Assembly (NCBI RefSeq): GCF_900115685.1
Contig: NZ_FOXJ01000009.1
Location: 149,694 to 213,693 of the forward strand
Origin: Variovorax sp. 770b2
Lineage (GTDB): Bacteria > Pseudomonadota > Gammaproteobacteria > Burkholderiales > Burkholderiaceae_C
Direction of reading: 5' to 3'
DNA: 64,000 nucleotides
The notes under the pieces are model-generated. The model was given only the letters and a program-made list of their open reading frames with translations, did not search any database and was not told the DNA's origin. Shown here piece after piece: positions 35,329 through 44,185 of the stretch (positions are counted from its first letter, which is position 1; each line of letters begins with the position of its first letter). The position numbers and the translations under genes are program-made.

Positions 35329-35431
35329 TTTTTGGTGGAGCTGACAGCTAGCCCGCGCTGCGCACGTGCGAGTTTCGGCTTTCACCTACAAAGGCGGGGA
35401 AGCATTCGCGTGTCCGTCCGGCTAGCATGGC

Positions 35432-35683
35432 GTGCCCTTCAATGACCTACGCTGTATGCCATCCGCCGAAGCAGAACGAGTCCTTGCATTTTTTCGTCAA
35501 GAGTATTGGCCAAATGAGGAGCGTTCAGCAAACGCTCTTCAACTTAGCCGGCGAGTTGTCGGCTCCAGCATTGGCATTCAGCAACTCATGGACGAAGGGT
35601 TGCTGACGCAGTCTTTAGACAAGGCCTACTTCCGGCTGACGGACAAGGGCGTCGAAGCGCTGGGCTTTAACTTGAGAGATTGA
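35432..35683 (+). CDS. small winged-helix-like hypothetical protein
   Basis: 83 residues from a GTG at 35432 (or ~75 from an ATG at 35456). The layout AEAERVLAFFRQEYWPNEERSANALQLSRRVVGSSIGIQQLMDEGLLTQSLDKAYFRLTDKGVEALGF looks like a small winged helix: helices, then a wing-like AYFRLTDKGVEAL typical of MarR/PadR-type folds. No clear ribosome-binding site. Unknown function; moderately likely to be real. Confidence 0.5.
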   Translation: MPFNDLRCMPSAEAERVLAFFRQEYWPNEERSANALQLSRRVVGSSIGIQQLMDEGLLTQSLDKAYFRLTDKGVEALGFNLRD

Positions 35684-35964
35684 ACGCGAGGCGGCCGTGG
35701 CCTTCGCTAGAAGCTCTGTCCACTCGGTCAGGCTGTCAGTTCAGTGCGGTAGACGCTCGACGCCAGTTGTCGCGAACCAGGCTCGGTACGCGCGCGAAGT
35801 GCTTCGTGCTGTCCGTAACGACCACGGCGTCGACCGCCAGCGCGTGGGACGGCGCGGTCTTCCAGCGTCGCTGAAACCGCATGTGGTGCATGTCAAGTCC
35901 TGCACCATCTACGAAGATTGCCCTTGTCAAAATGGGCTCGCGCCCGCATACGTACCATCAGTAG

Positions 35965-36780
35965 ATGAGCACATCTTCGATAGGTAATCGACCCCAGTTC
36001 GTCGACATTGGCGTAAATTTCCACTCGACGCAGCTAGCCTCGATCACGGAGGCAGTGCTGACCCGTGCAAAGGCGGCGGGCGTGACGCAAATTCTGGCCA
36101 CGGGCACTTCGCTCACCTCCAGCCGCCTTGCCCTCGACCTCGCAAAAGCGAATCCCGGTGTTGTATTCGCGACCGCGGGTATTCATCCGCACGGGGCAAA
36201 GTCGCACGACTCAAACGCACTTCGCGCACTTGTAGAGCTTTGGAAGGTTGCCGAAGTCGTAGCTGTCGGGGAGTGCGGCCTTGACTACAACCGCAACTTT
36301 TCGACCCCACCGTTACAGCGCATCGCATTCGAGCAGCAGTTGTCGATGGCAGTCGAAACGCGCAAACCTCTCTTCCTCCACTGTCGCGACGCGTTTGCCG
36401 ATTTCCACGACATGCTCACCGCTGTTGTTGCGGGCGGAATCCGTGGTGTCGTTCACTGCTTCACCGGCGACCGCGCGGAAGCGGAAGCGTTCCTCGACAT
36501 GGGACTAGACATCGGCATCACGGGATGGGTGTCAGATCTCAAACGGGGCGGGGCGCTTCGCGAAGCTATACCGGCAATCCCCTTGAATCGACTTCACCTT
36601 GAAACTGACGCTCCTTATCTTCTTCCGAAAAACGCAGGAATCCGCAGCGGACGCAACGAACCCGCCAACCTGCCTTTGGTCGCTATCAGCGTGGCGGAGC
36701 TCATGAACAGGGATGTCGAAGAAATTGCTCGAGTCTGCAGCGACAACAGCCGCCGCATGTTCGGTCTTCCAAGCGCCTGA
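35965..36780 (+). CDS. tatD: TatD family metal-dependent DNase
   Basis: 271 residues. It opens FVDIGVNFHSTQL, as in E. coli TatD (FDIGVN) and unlike the HxH start of YcfH-type paralogues. GIHPHGAKSHD, VAVGECGLDYNRNFSTP, PLFLHCRDAF, GVVHCFTGDRAEAEAF, GITGWVSDLKRGGALRE and ETDAPYLLPKNAG carry the metal and active-site residues, ending in the typical NSRRMFGL. A cytosolic 3'-5' exonuclease or deoxyribonuclease. It stands alone here, with no tatABC, and lies in a mobile-gene zone; TatD homologues also occur in the Qat defence systems, but no qatABC partners are present. Confidence 0.92.
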   Translation: MSTSSIGNRPQFVDIGVNFHSTQLASITEAVLTRAKAAGVTQILATGTSLTSSRLALDLAKANPGVVFATAGIHPHGAKSHDSNALRALVELWKVAEVVAVGECGLDYNRNFSTPPLQRIAFEQQLSMAVETRKPLFLHCRDAFADFHDMLTAVVAGGIRGVVHCFTGDRAEAEAFLDMGLDIGITGWVSDLKRGGALREAIPAIPLNRLHLETDAPYLLPKNAGIRSGRNEPANLPLVAISVAELMNRDVEEIARVCSDNSRRMFGLPSA

Positions 36781-37021
36781 AACGGCCAGGAGTCGCATAC
36801 TTTCTGCGGGACCCCGCGCGTTCGGAATGCCGGTACTTTTGCTGGTCGGACTCCATCGCCGAAGATGAAAGACTGGCCTTATCTGACACAGCGATTTGTC
36901 CTTTCGAAGAACATCCGGAGCCTTCTTGATGCAGCCCTCCAGCCGCCCTCTTCATGGCCGAAGTAGCGGGTTAGTCACAGTCGCGGCATCTGACCGTCCA
37001 TTCTTGCAATCACATGGCGAT

Positions 37022-37111
37022 ATCGTTTCATGCATCGTTTCATAAAATGATGCAAAATTCGATTTTCTAGCAGGAAGAGGGCATAGATGGTAATTTTCAA
37101 TATCGTTTCAT
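37022..37111. promoter_or_regulatory. three ATCGTTTCAT repeats and a 24-bp near-palindrome before yjjJ
   Basis: ATCGTTTCAT occurs at 37022-37031, 37034-37043 and 37102-37111, the last touching the start codon. Overlapping the first two, TGCATC (37031-37036) and GATGCA (37049-37054) are exact inverted arms, and the enclosed sequence is nearly symmetric. With a helix-turn-helix domain at the N-terminus of the kinase, autoregulation at these sites is likely. The rest of the 330-base gap after tatD shows no gene. Confidence 0.65.
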
Positions 37112-38497
37112 ATGGCTGCTGATCCCGTCGGAATTCTCCGCGCTAAAGGGCCGATTCAGGCAGGCGAACTTGCTGACGCGATGGGCGTGAGTCGTCCCAC
37201 ATTGAGCCGGGCCATCCGCGCTGCAGGAGCGGGCGTTATCGTGCGCGGAAACGCCAGACGCACGAAATACGCCGCACGCCGAGCGCTGAGAGGGGACAGC
37301 GATCCGATCCCGCTTTTTCGAATTGATCGCCTTGGAACTCAACACCAGGTTGCCTTGCTGGATTTGGTGTATCCCGATGGCACAGCCGCGGAGTTTTCCG
37401 AGGAGATTGGGTGGCCCTTGGACGATGAAATGAAGCAGGGCTGGTTCGAAGGTCTGCCGTACATGATGCAAGACATGCGGCCGCAAGGTTTTCTCGGGCG
37501 AAACTTCGCGCGACACCATGGGGCCCTGCTGAAGGTGAGCGATGACCCGGCGAACTGGTCAGACGACGACGTGCTGTACGCACTCTCGCTGCTTGGCAGT
37601 GACGCCCCAGGAGACCTGCTAGTGGGCGAAGCGGCGGCCAGGAAATGGCTCGAGCAAGTGCAGGCGTTGAATGACCGCGCAGGACCACATGGAATAGCTG
37701 ACGACCAATTGGTCCAGTCGTACCCCAGGCTTGCGGCTCAAGCTCTAGAACTTGGAGTGGCGGGCTCATCGGCGGGCGGCGAATTTCCGAAGTTCACTGC
37801 CATGCGGAGCACCGCCGAAAGCAACAAACACGTGCTGGTGAAGTTCTCTGGATCTGATGATTCCCCGGGCACTCGGCGCTGGGCAGACCTGCTTGTCTGC
37901 GAGCATCTTGCTGCTCAAGCGCTGGCGGAGCGCGCAGGCATCGACGTGGCCAAATCCAGAGTCCTCATCCTTGCGAACCGAACGTTTCTCGAGGTCGATC
38001 GATTCGACAGGCATGGGGCCATCGGTCGTTCCCCGGTCGTCTCCTGGAGCACGTTGAACTCGACTTTCGTCGGTGCCGGCGGGCGCCCTTGGGTGGAGGG
38101 AGTCCGTCCCCTGGCCAAGATGGGATGGATCACCGACGATGATCTTGGTCGTATTGGTCTTCTTGGGCACTTCGGGCAGCTCATCGGCAATTCCGACATG
38201 CACGATGGCAATCTGTCCTTTCAGCCCGTCAAGGTTGGCGACCAAGCGAAGCTGCAATTAGCTCCGATCTACGACATGCTGCCAATGACCTATGCACCGG
38301 TGCGCGGCGTGGAACTGCCCCCTAGAACCTATGCACCGCGGCTGCCCTTGCCATCGGAGAAAGAGCGTTGGAAGCGAGTTGCAGTGGCTGCGGTCGCATT
38401 TTGGGACAGCGCGGCTGCCGATGATCGCATCAGCGCTGAATTCCGAGCGGTGTGCGCTCAAAACTCACGGACACTTCAAAAAACACGTGGTACGTGA
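37112..38497 (+). CDS. yjjJ: YjjJ-type HipA-domain kinase with N-terminal helix-turn-helix
   Basis: 461 residues. Residues ~1-60 are a winged helix (GELADAMGVSRPTLSRAIRAAG) in place of a separate HipB antitoxin. HipA N-subdomain: PLFRIDRLGTQHQVALLDLVYPDGTAAEF. Kinase parts: GSSAGGEFPKFTAM (P-loop-like), KHVLVKFS (nucleotide-binding Lys), RRWADLLVCEHLAAQALAE, FLEVDRFDRHG, the catalytic loop GNSDMHDGNLSF and the metal-binding IYDMLPM. All key residues look present. Expected to be a Ser/Thr kinase, self-contained toxin/regulator as in E. coli YjjJ. A deleted copy of the same gene lies at about 60.1-60.8 kb. Confidence 0.9.
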   Translation: MAADPVGILRAKGPIQAGELADAMGVSRPTLSRAIRAAGAGVIVRGNARRTKYAARRALRGDSDPIPLFRIDRLGTQHQVALLDLVYPDGTAAEFSEEIGWPLDDEMKQGWFEGLPYMMQDMRPQGFLGRNFARHHGALLKVSDDPANWSDDDVLYALSLLGSDAPGDLLVGEAAARKWLEQVQALNDRAGPHGIADDQLVQSYPRLAAQALELGVAGSSAGGEFPKFTAMRSTAESNKHVLVKFSGSDDSPGTRRWADLLVCEHLAAQALAERAGIDVAKSRVLILANRTFLEVDRFDRHGAIGRSPVVSWSTLNSTFVGAGGRPWVEGVRPLAKMGWITDDDLGRIGLLGHFGQLIGNSDMHDGNLSFQPVKVGDQAKLQLAPIYDMLPMTYAPVRGVELPPRTYAPRLPLPSEKERWKRVAVAAVAFWDSAAADDRISAEFRAVCAQNSRTLQKTRGT

Positions 38498-38603
38498 AGG
38501 TTGACGAAGCAACGCATGGCGCAACTCGACGCCAAGCAGAAGACTTCACTGGATTTTTAGGAATTCTCGTTTCACAGTGAAATTCCTCCGGTTTTAATAA
38601 ACC

Positions 38604-38918
38604 TTATGTTAAATAAAATGGTTTGAGTTCGTTTTTGCGTGCCCATAGCGCCCACATGTCTAACTTGCCTTTTCCCTCGTTTTCTTCACGGGAATAGGCT
38701 TGCCGGAAAGCGCTCGGCTTTGCCTTGGCATACACACCGACGCTGAGTTTGACCAACGCGCCCTTGCTCTGCAACTCGGCGAGCGCACGGCCCACCTGCG
38801 CCGGACTGCCGAAGCTCTCAAGGAGAGTGGCGCAGTTGTACCGGCGCGGCGTGGTTGTGGATTGTCCTATTCGTATCCTGTTAGTAGGCTTTAGAGAGAG
38901 ATGTGGCACTGCTGCCAC
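38604..38918 (-). CDS. AbiEi/DUF6088-like antitoxin fragment
   Basis: 104 codons from a GTG at 38918. The middle, SFGSPAQVGRALAELQSKGALVKLSVGVYAKAKPSAF, matches the helix-turn-helix and wing of DUF6088/AbiEi-type antitoxins, which end in a basic VGVYAKA. The flanking N- and C-terminal parts do not look like the family, there is no partner toxin gene next to it, and the start is weak, so it may be a remnant. It faces away from the FAD monooxygenase gene. Confidence 0.5.
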   Translation of the reverse strand: MAAVPHLSLKPTNRIRIGQSTTTPRRYNCATLLESFGSPAQVGRALAELQSKGALVKLSVGVYAKAKPSAFRQAYSREENEGKGKLDMWALWARKNELKPFYLT

Positions 38919-39018
38919 CTAGCGCTGCGGTACGCCATTCAGGCGACCGCTCGCCGCAAAGGACTGAAGCCGGAGCTTGGCTGGGCTACCTCAGGGACTG
39001 GAGCCTCTGCGCACGGGT

Positions 39019-39038
39019 GATTTGCGCATGAGCAAATC
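39019..39038. promoter_or_regulatory. palindrome GATTTGC-N6-GCAAATC before the FAD monooxygenase
   Basis: GATTTGCGCATGAGCAAATC has perfect 7-base arms and lies 67 bases upstream of the ATG at 39105. Its first 11 bases (GATTTGCGCAT) recur on the minus strand upstream of the TauD-family gene (50498-50488), which suggests a shared regulator for the two ends of the sulfur block. Confidence 0.55.
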
Positions 39039-39104
39039 TGAAATGCATCGTTGCTGCAAGCCCTGGGGCCTTTCAAACTGCACGGCTTTGGTCGCGTTGC
39101 CACC

Positions 39105-40565
39105 ATGCGCACTTTTTCCACCACAAACCCCGACGACGACGCACAGCAAGCACTCCGCCTGCTCGGCCCCGCGCCCGCCAACTGGGTGCCCTCGCACCCC
39201 GGCATCGATCACAACCTGCTCATCATCGGCGGCGGACAGACCGGCAGTGCTTTCGCGTTCGCGCTGCAGCGCGCAGGCATCGGCGGCGTCAGCGTCATTG
39301 ATGCAGCAGCCGAGGCTTCCCAGTCCGGCGTGTGGCTTACGCATGCGCGCATGCACACGCTGCGCACGCTCAAAAACCTGGTTGGCCCCGAAGGCCCGGT
39401 CACGGCGCTGGGCTTCCAGGCCTGGTACGAATCGCGGCATGGGCAGGAGGCCTACCTAGCCATCGACCGCATTCCGCGCACCGCTTGGGCCGAATACCTC
39501 GACTGGTTCCGTGGCATCACGGGCACCGCGGTGCGCTACGGTACGCGGCTCGTTCGCTTCGAGCCAGTCGCGAGCACCGCGCTGCCGCATTTCAGGCTGC
39601 ACCTTGAGGTGAACGGCGAGCCGCGCACTGAGACCGCACGCAAGCTGATCTTCGCAAATGGCGTGGCCGGCAGCGGTACGCCCTTCGTTCCCGACCTGCT
39701 GGCGACTGCCGTGAGCAAGGGCCTCGCGGCCCACACCGGCCATGCCATCGACTTCGCTGCACTCGCAGGTAAGACCGTAGCTGTGATCGGTGCAGCTGCT
39801 TCGGCTTTCGATGCGGCGGCGGTGGCACTCGAGAACGGTACCGCTGAAGTGCATTTGTTCGCGCGCCGCAGTCAATTGGCAGCCACGCCGGTGGCGCGCG
39901 TGCGTGGTTACCCAGGCCTCTACGACAACTACCTCGCTCTGCCCGATGCAACGCGCTGGCACCATGCGGCACGCTACCGGCGCCTAGGCACCACGCCGCC
40001 GCCGGACTCGGTGCAGCGCGTGCTGAAGTTTCCCAACTTCCACCTGCACCTCGCGGCTTCATGGCAGGGCGCGCAAGTGCGCGACGGCAAGGTGATCGCT
40101 TCGGTGCACGACGAGACCTTCCGCTTCGACTTCGTGATCGCCGGCACCGGCTACACACACGGGTTGTCGCAGCGGCCTGAGCTGGCCGGAGTGGCAGACC
40201 TGGTGCTGCGCTGGCGTGATCGCTTCGAGCCGCCGGCGCACGAGCGCGACGACGAACTCGGTGCGGCGCCCTATCTGGGCGCAGGGCTCGAATACCTCGA
40301 GAAGACGCCTGGCACTGCATCCTGGCTGCGCGACATCCACACCTACAACCCGGGCGGCTTCGCCAGCACAGGCCTGCCGCTGGGCGACGTGCCCAGCATC
40401 CGTGGCTACGTGCCCGCGGTGGTGCGCCGCATCAGCGAAGACCTCTTGCTGGCCGATCTCGCGCTGCACGAGGCGCGCACGCGCGCCGAGGTGCCGGTGG
40501 ATTTCGACGAGACGCTTTACGCCGGAGCCATCTGGCAAGCCGGCGCGCAACGGCTCGAGGCCTGA
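39105..40565 (+). CDS. FAD/NAD(P)-binding monooxygenase-like protein
   Basis: 486 residues from MRTFSTTNPDDD (39105). FAD Rossmann motif HNLLIIGGGQTGSAFAFALQRAG at residues ~50-72. A second dinucleotide motif, KTVAVIGAAASAFDAAAVALE, is around 225-245, and IAGTGYTHGLSQRPEL lies near the C-terminus. Organisation resembles flavin-containing and N-hydroxylating monooxygenases. Its promoter palindrome and position next to SnaA/SfnB/TauD-type genes suggest it oxidises an organosulfur or related xenobiotic compound; substrate unknown. Convergent with the ABC operon that ends at 40647. Confidence 0.85.
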   Translation: MRTFSTTNPDDDAQQALRLLGPAPANWVPSHPGIDHNLLIIGGGQTGSAFAFALQRAGIGGVSVIDAAAEASQSGVWLTHARMHTLRTLKNLVGPEGPVTALGFQAWYESRHGQEAYLAIDRIPRTAWAEYLDWFRGITGTAVRYGTRLVRFEPVASTALPHFRLHLEVNGEPRTETARKLIFANGVAGSGTPFVPDLLATAVSKGLAAHTGHAIDFAALAGKTVAVIGAAASAFDAAAVALENGTAEVHLFARRSQLAATPVARVRGYPGLYDNYLALPDATRWHHAARYRRLGTTPPPDSVQRVLKFPNFHLHLAASWQGAQVRDGKVIASVHDETFRFDFVIAGTGYTHGLSQRPELAGVADLVLRWRDRFEPPAHERDDELGAAPYLGAGLEYLEKTPGTASWLRDIHTYNPGGFASTGLPLGDVPSIRGYVPAVVRRISEDLLLADLALHEARTRAEVPVDFDETLYAGAIWQAGAQRLEA

Positions 40566-40646
40566 GGCGCTCGGTCGCTACGTGCTGTCGGCAGTCCGCT
40601 GATGAGGGTGGGACGGCGGCACTCTGGACGCGCGGCGGGCTGACCA

Positions 40647-41462
40647 CTATGCAGAAAACCTGGGCACAGCCGCCGCCAGCGCCGCCGTGTACGGGTGCCG
40701 TGGCTGGTCGAACAACTGGCGAGCGGGGCCTTCATCGACGATGCGGCCTTCGCGCATCACCAGCACGCGCTCGCACAACAGGCGCACCACTCCGAGGTCG
40801 TGCGAGACGAAGAGCATCGCCAGGCCCAGCTCGCGCCGCAGGCGGTCGAGCAGGGCCAGCACGCCAGCCTGCACGGACACATCGAGCGCGGCCGTGGGTT
40901 CATCGAGGATCAGCAGATCCGGACCGGGCGCGAGCGCGCGTGCGATGTTTACTCGGGCGGCCTGACCACCCGAGAGCTCATGCGGCCTGCGCTGCAGCAA
41001 TTCGGGGCTCAGCTGAACCCGTCGAGCGGCTTCTAGGACGCACTGGTGCAGTGCATCTGCGCCCAGGCCGAGCAGATGACGCAGGGGCAGCGCGATCGTC
41101 TCGAAGACGGTTCGCCGTGGATCCAGGCTGTCAAAGGGGTCCTGGAAGACCATCTGGATGCGATGCCGCCACGGTGCATGCGCGGCGCTGGCGGCGGTGC
41201 GAGTGGCGAGTTCGGCGCCGTCGAACAGGATGCGCCCCGACAGCGGATCGCCCAGCCGCGCAATGAGCGTTGCCAAGGTGGACTTGCCGCAGCCCGATTC
41301 ACCCACCAACCCCAGCGACTCGCCGCGCGCAATCTGAAAGCTCACGCCATCGACGGCCCGCAGCCAGCGCTGCCGATGGAACAGTCCGCCGAGCACCGGC
41401 GTGCCCGCGAGCGCATAGCGCGCGGCCAGGTCTTCGACGACGAGCAGTGGAGCAGTGGCCAT
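40647..41462 (-). CDS. dipeptide/oligopeptide-type ABC transporter ATP-binding protein (DppF-like)
   Basis: 271 residues from the ATG at 41462, seven bases after the nitroreductase stop. Walker A GESGCGKST, Q-loop MVFQDPFDSLDPR (typical of the DppF/OppF branch), signature LSGGQAARVNIARAL, Walker B DLLILDEPTAALD, switch His in FVSHDLGVV. The ending PRHPYTAALAAAVP is the oligopeptide-family C-terminal segment. It partners with the DppD-like ATPase two genes upstream to power the DppBC-like permease. Last gene of the operon. Confidence 0.92.
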   Translation of the reverse strand: MATAPLLVVEDLAARYALAGTPVLGGLFHRQRWLRAVDGVSFQIARGESLGLVGESGCGKSTLATLIARLGDPLSGRILFDGAELATRTAASAAHAPWRHRIQMVFQDPFDSLDPRRTVFETIALPLRHLLGLGADALHQCVLEAARRVQLSPELLQRRPHELSGGQAARVNIARALAPGPDLLILDEPTAALDVSVQAGVLALLDRLRRELGLAMLFVSHDLGVVRLLCERVLVMREGRIVDEGPARQLFDQPRHPYTAALAAAVPRFSA

Positions 41463-41469
41463 TGCGGGT

Positions 41470-42324
41470 TCAGCGCAGCCCAATGCCCTGGGCCGTGAGC
41501 GCCTCGACCAGCCGGTGGCGTCCGCGCAGCTGGGCGGGGTCGCGCAGCCGCGCCAGCGAATGCGCGCTCCAGCGCGAGGCCGCCATGCCTTCGGCCGCAT
41601 AGAAGGCCTGCATGGTCGCGTCGTAGCGCGCCACGTCGCCCGCGGGGTCGGCCGCCGCATAGCGCTCGCGCGAGAGCACCGCGCTCTGCGGCAGTCGCGG
41701 CTTCACGCTGGCCGGCCGCGAGGCGTCGGCGTACCCGACGCACAGACCGACCACCGCGAACGCGCCGGGCGGCAGGCCCAGCTCGGCCGACACGCGCTCG
41801 GGCTGGTTGCGGATCGCGCCCAGGTACACCGTGCCCAGGCCCAGAGAGGCCGCCGCCGTGACCGCGTTCTGTGCAGCGAGCACCGCGTCGATCACCGCCA
41901 TCAGCGATGAATCGAGAAACTCCGTGCCCTCGACCGGCACCGCCGCATCGCGTGCCAGGCCGCGAAGCCGCGCGAGGTCGGCCAGCCATACCAGCACAAG
42001 CGGCGCCTCGCGCACCTGGGCCTGGTTGCCGGCATATTCGGCCAGCCGCGCCTTGCGTTCGGCGTCCTTGACCGCGACCACGCTCCAGGTCTGCAGGTTC
42101 GACGAACTCGGTGCCGACTGGGCCGCGGCCACCAGCCATTCGACGGTGCCTTCGGGCACCGGCTCGGGCGTGAACGCGCGCACCGAGCGGTGTGCGAGCA
42201 GGGTCTCAAGCACCGGGTTCGGCGCGGGCACGGGCAGCGCGGCCGGTGCTGCGTCGTCGCCGTAGCGGGTGCGCAGCAGTTGCCGCAGGCGATCGGCGTC
42301 GGGGTGAAGTTCGGGTGTGGTCAT
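41470..42324 (-). CDS. nitroreductase/FMN reductase (NfrA-like)
   Basis: 284 residues; the start overlaps the DppD-like stop (ATGA). It has the NfsA/NfrA fold: LAHRSVRAFTPEPVPEGTVEWLVAAAQSAPSSSNLQTWSVVAV (FMN phosphate and ring contacts), then DAVLAAQNAVTAAASLGLGTVYLGAIRN and VVGLCVGYADASRPASVKPRLP. Uses NAD(P)H to reduce flavin. Sitting inside an ABC operon with an SnaA-type monooxygenase, it could supply reduced FMN to that enzyme and to others of the block that need it. Confidence 0.9.
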   Translation of the reverse strand: MTTPELHPDADRLRQLLRTRYGDDAAPAALPVPAPNPVLETLLAHRSVRAFTPEPVPEGTVEWLVAAAQSAPSSSNLQTWSVVAVKDAERKARLAEYAGNQAQVREAPLVLVWLADLARLRGLARDAAVPVEGTEFLDSSLMAVIDAVLAAQNAVTAAASLGLGTVYLGAIRNQPERVSAELGLPPGAFAVVGLCVGYADASRPASVKPRLPQSAVLSRERYAAADPAGDVARYDATMQAFYAAEGMAASRWSAHSLARLRDPAQLRGRHRLVEALTAQGIGLR

Positions 42325-43352
42325 GCGGCGATGGCGAGGGGTTGCGGGTCGGTATGTCCGCCGGTGCGCGCGCGGGCGGGCACCCAGCAGCGCAGCACAT
42401 GCTGCGCGCCGTGGCGTGTTGGTGCCGGCGCATGGGTATGGCAGCGCGCCTCGGCCTGTGCGCAGCGCCCGGCGAAGCGGCAGGCCGGCAGGTCGTTGCG
42501 CGACAGGTCAGGCAGCGCGCCGTCCACGCTGCGAAGGCCGCTCAGCGTCGACACCGACTGCGGCGTGGCGCGCAGCAGCTGCCGCGTGTAGGGATGCGCC
42601 GCGCCCTCGCGCAGCGTGCCGGCGGGCAGCGTTTCCACGAGCTGGCCCGCGTGCATCACTGCGATCCGTTCGCAGCGCTGCGCAGCCAGTGCCAGGTCGT
42701 GGGTGATCAGCAGCGTCGCCAGGCCGCGTTCGCGCGCCAGCCCGGCCACCAGGTCGAGCACGCGCGCCTGGGTGCTCACGTCCAGCCCTGTGGTCGGCTC
42801 GTCGGCGATCAGCAACTCGGGTTCGCCCGCCAGGGCGAGCGCAATCATCACGCGCTGGCATTGGCCGCCCGAGAGCTGATGTGCGAAAGCCTTCATGCGG
42901 CGCTCGGGGTCGGCGAGGCCCACGCGGTCGATCCAGCCCAGCGCGGCCCGGCGCGCCTCGGCGGCCGAGAGCTTTCGATGCGTGCGCAGCACCTGCTGCA
43001 ACTGGTAGCCGATGCTGCGCAGCGGATGCAGCGCGCGCCGCGGGCTCTGGAACACGAAGCCAATGCGGCGCCCGCGCAGCCCCTGCCACGCTGCGGCATC
43101 GGGCCGTCCGTCGGCGGCCAGCAGGTCGCGGCCCTGAAACGACAGGCGTCGCGCCTGCAGGTGCGCCCCGCCATCAAGCAGGCCGGCCAGTGCGAGCGCG
43201 GTGACCGATTTGCCCGAGCCGCTTTCGCCGACCAGGCCCAGCGTCTCGCCGGCCCGCAGCGTGAAGCCGACCTTGTCGAGCGCATGCACCGCGCCACCGG
43301 GTGCGCCGAAGCGCAGGCTGAGGTCTTCGACTTCCAGCAGCGGCGTGCTCAT
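42321..43352 (-). CDS. dipeptide/oligopeptide-type ABC transporter ATP-binding protein (DppD-like)
   Basis: 343 residues from the ATG at 43352, overlapping the permease stop. Walker A GESGSGKSV, Q-loop IGFVFQSPRRALHP, signature LSGGQCQRVMIALAL, Walker B ELLIADEPTTGLD, switch His in LITHDLALA. The C-terminal Cys-rich CRFAGRCAQAEARC segment is the Fe-S-like motif of oligopeptide ATPases. Encoded between the two permeases and the nitroreductase. Confidence 0.92.
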   Translation of the reverse strand: MSTPLLEVEDLSLRFGAPGGAVHALDKVGFTLRAGETLGLVGESGSGKSVTALALAGLLDGGAHLQARRLSFQGRDLLAADGRPDAAAWQGLRGRRIGFVFQSPRRALHPLRSIGYQLQQVLRTHRKLSAAEARRAALGWIDRVGLADPERRMKAFAHQLSGGQCQRVMIALALAGEPELLIADEPTTGLDVSTQARVLDLVAGLARERGLATLLITHDLALAAQRCERIAVMHAGQLVETLPAGTLREGAAHPYTRQLLRATPQSVSTLSGLRSVDGALPDLSRNDLPACRFAGRCAQAEARCHTHAPAPTRHGAQHVLRCWVPARARTGGHTDPQPLAIAA

Positions 43353-44185
43353 GACCTGGCCGCCTCCGCTGCGCCGCGCGGATCGAGCCGGTCGCGCAGC
43401 GCATCGCCCAGCAGCGTGAAGCAGCCCACCGCGGCGAACAGCGCGAGGCCCGGAAAGAACGCCAGCCACCACTGCCCCGTGATGATGTAGGGCGCGCCTT
43501 CGCTCACCAGCACGCCCCATTCGGCCGTCGGCGGCCGCACGCCCAAGCCGATGAACGACAGCCCCGCGCCGTTCAGCAGCGCCCAGCCCAGGTTGATGGA
43601 GCCCTGCACCGCGAGCATCGGCAGCACGTGCGGCAGCAGCACGCCGAACAGCAACTGCGGCGCCCGCGCACCGCCCAGCCGTGCCGCGAGCACGTAGCCA
43701 GCGTTGCGCCGCACGGCCACTTCGGTGCGCGCAAGGCGGATGTAGAAAGGCAGGTTGATCAGCGCCGTCGCATACACGATGTTGACCACGCTGTTGCCCC
43801 AGGCCGCGACCAGTGCCATCGCCACGACGAAGAGCGGAAAGGCCATGAGCACGTCGACCAGCCGGCCCACGCCGCGATCGAGCGCGCCGCCGACAAAGCC
43901 GCAGAGCGCGCCGATGGCGCTGCCCGCCGCGAGCGACAACACCACCGCGCCGGCCGCCATGGCCAGGTCCAGCCGCGTGGCCACGAGCACGCGCGAGAGC
44001 AGATCGCGGCCCAGCGCGTCGGTGCCGAACCAGTGCGCGGCGCCGGGCGCCTGCAGCCGCGCGGGCACGTCGGTAGCCAACGGGTCGAAGGGCGCGAGCG
44101 CGGGGCCCAGCAGGGCGGCACCCAGGAACAGCGCGAGCAGCACCAGGCCCGCGATGCCGGCGGCATCCTTGCGGCGCGTGCTCAT
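43349..44185 (-). CDS. dipeptide-type ABC transporter permease (DppC-like)
   Basis: 278 residues from the ATG at 44185. N-terminal IAGLVLLALFLGAALLGPALAPFDP and FGTDALGRDLLSRVLVATR are typical of DppC/OppC. Five to six membrane helices, with the EAA-like loop around RLARTEVAVRRNAGYVLAARLGGARAPQLLFGVLLPHVLP, and FIGLGVRPPTAEWGVLVSEG near the end. Four-base overlaps on both sides indicate a tightly coupled operon. Confidence 0.92.
   Translation of the reverse strand: MSTRRKDAAGIAGLVLLALFLGAALLGPALAPFDPLATDVPARLQAPGAAHWFGTDALGRDLLSRVLVATRLDLAMAAGAVVLSLAAGSAIGALCGFVGGALDRGVGRLVDVLMAFPLFVVAMALVAAWGNSVVNIVYATALINLPFYIRLARTEVAVRRNAGYVLAARLGGARAPQLLFGVLLPHVLPMLAVQGSINLGWALLNGAGLSFIGLGVRPPTAEWGVLVSEGAPYIITGQWWLAFFPGLALFAAVGCFTLLGDALRDRLDPRGAAEAARS

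Noticed and set aside
35965..36780. tatD as part of a Qat-type defence system
   Set aside because: No qatA, qatB or queC-like genes nearby and the protein resembles housekeeping E. coli TatD.
37112..38497. Classical two-gene HipBA toxin-antitoxin module
   Set aside because: No separate hipB gene upstream or downstream; the helix-turn-helix is fused at the N-terminus as in YjjJ.
42192..43490. 432-codon plus-strand frame opposite the DppD-like gene
   Set aside because: Antisense of an ATPase with complete Walker and signature motifs.
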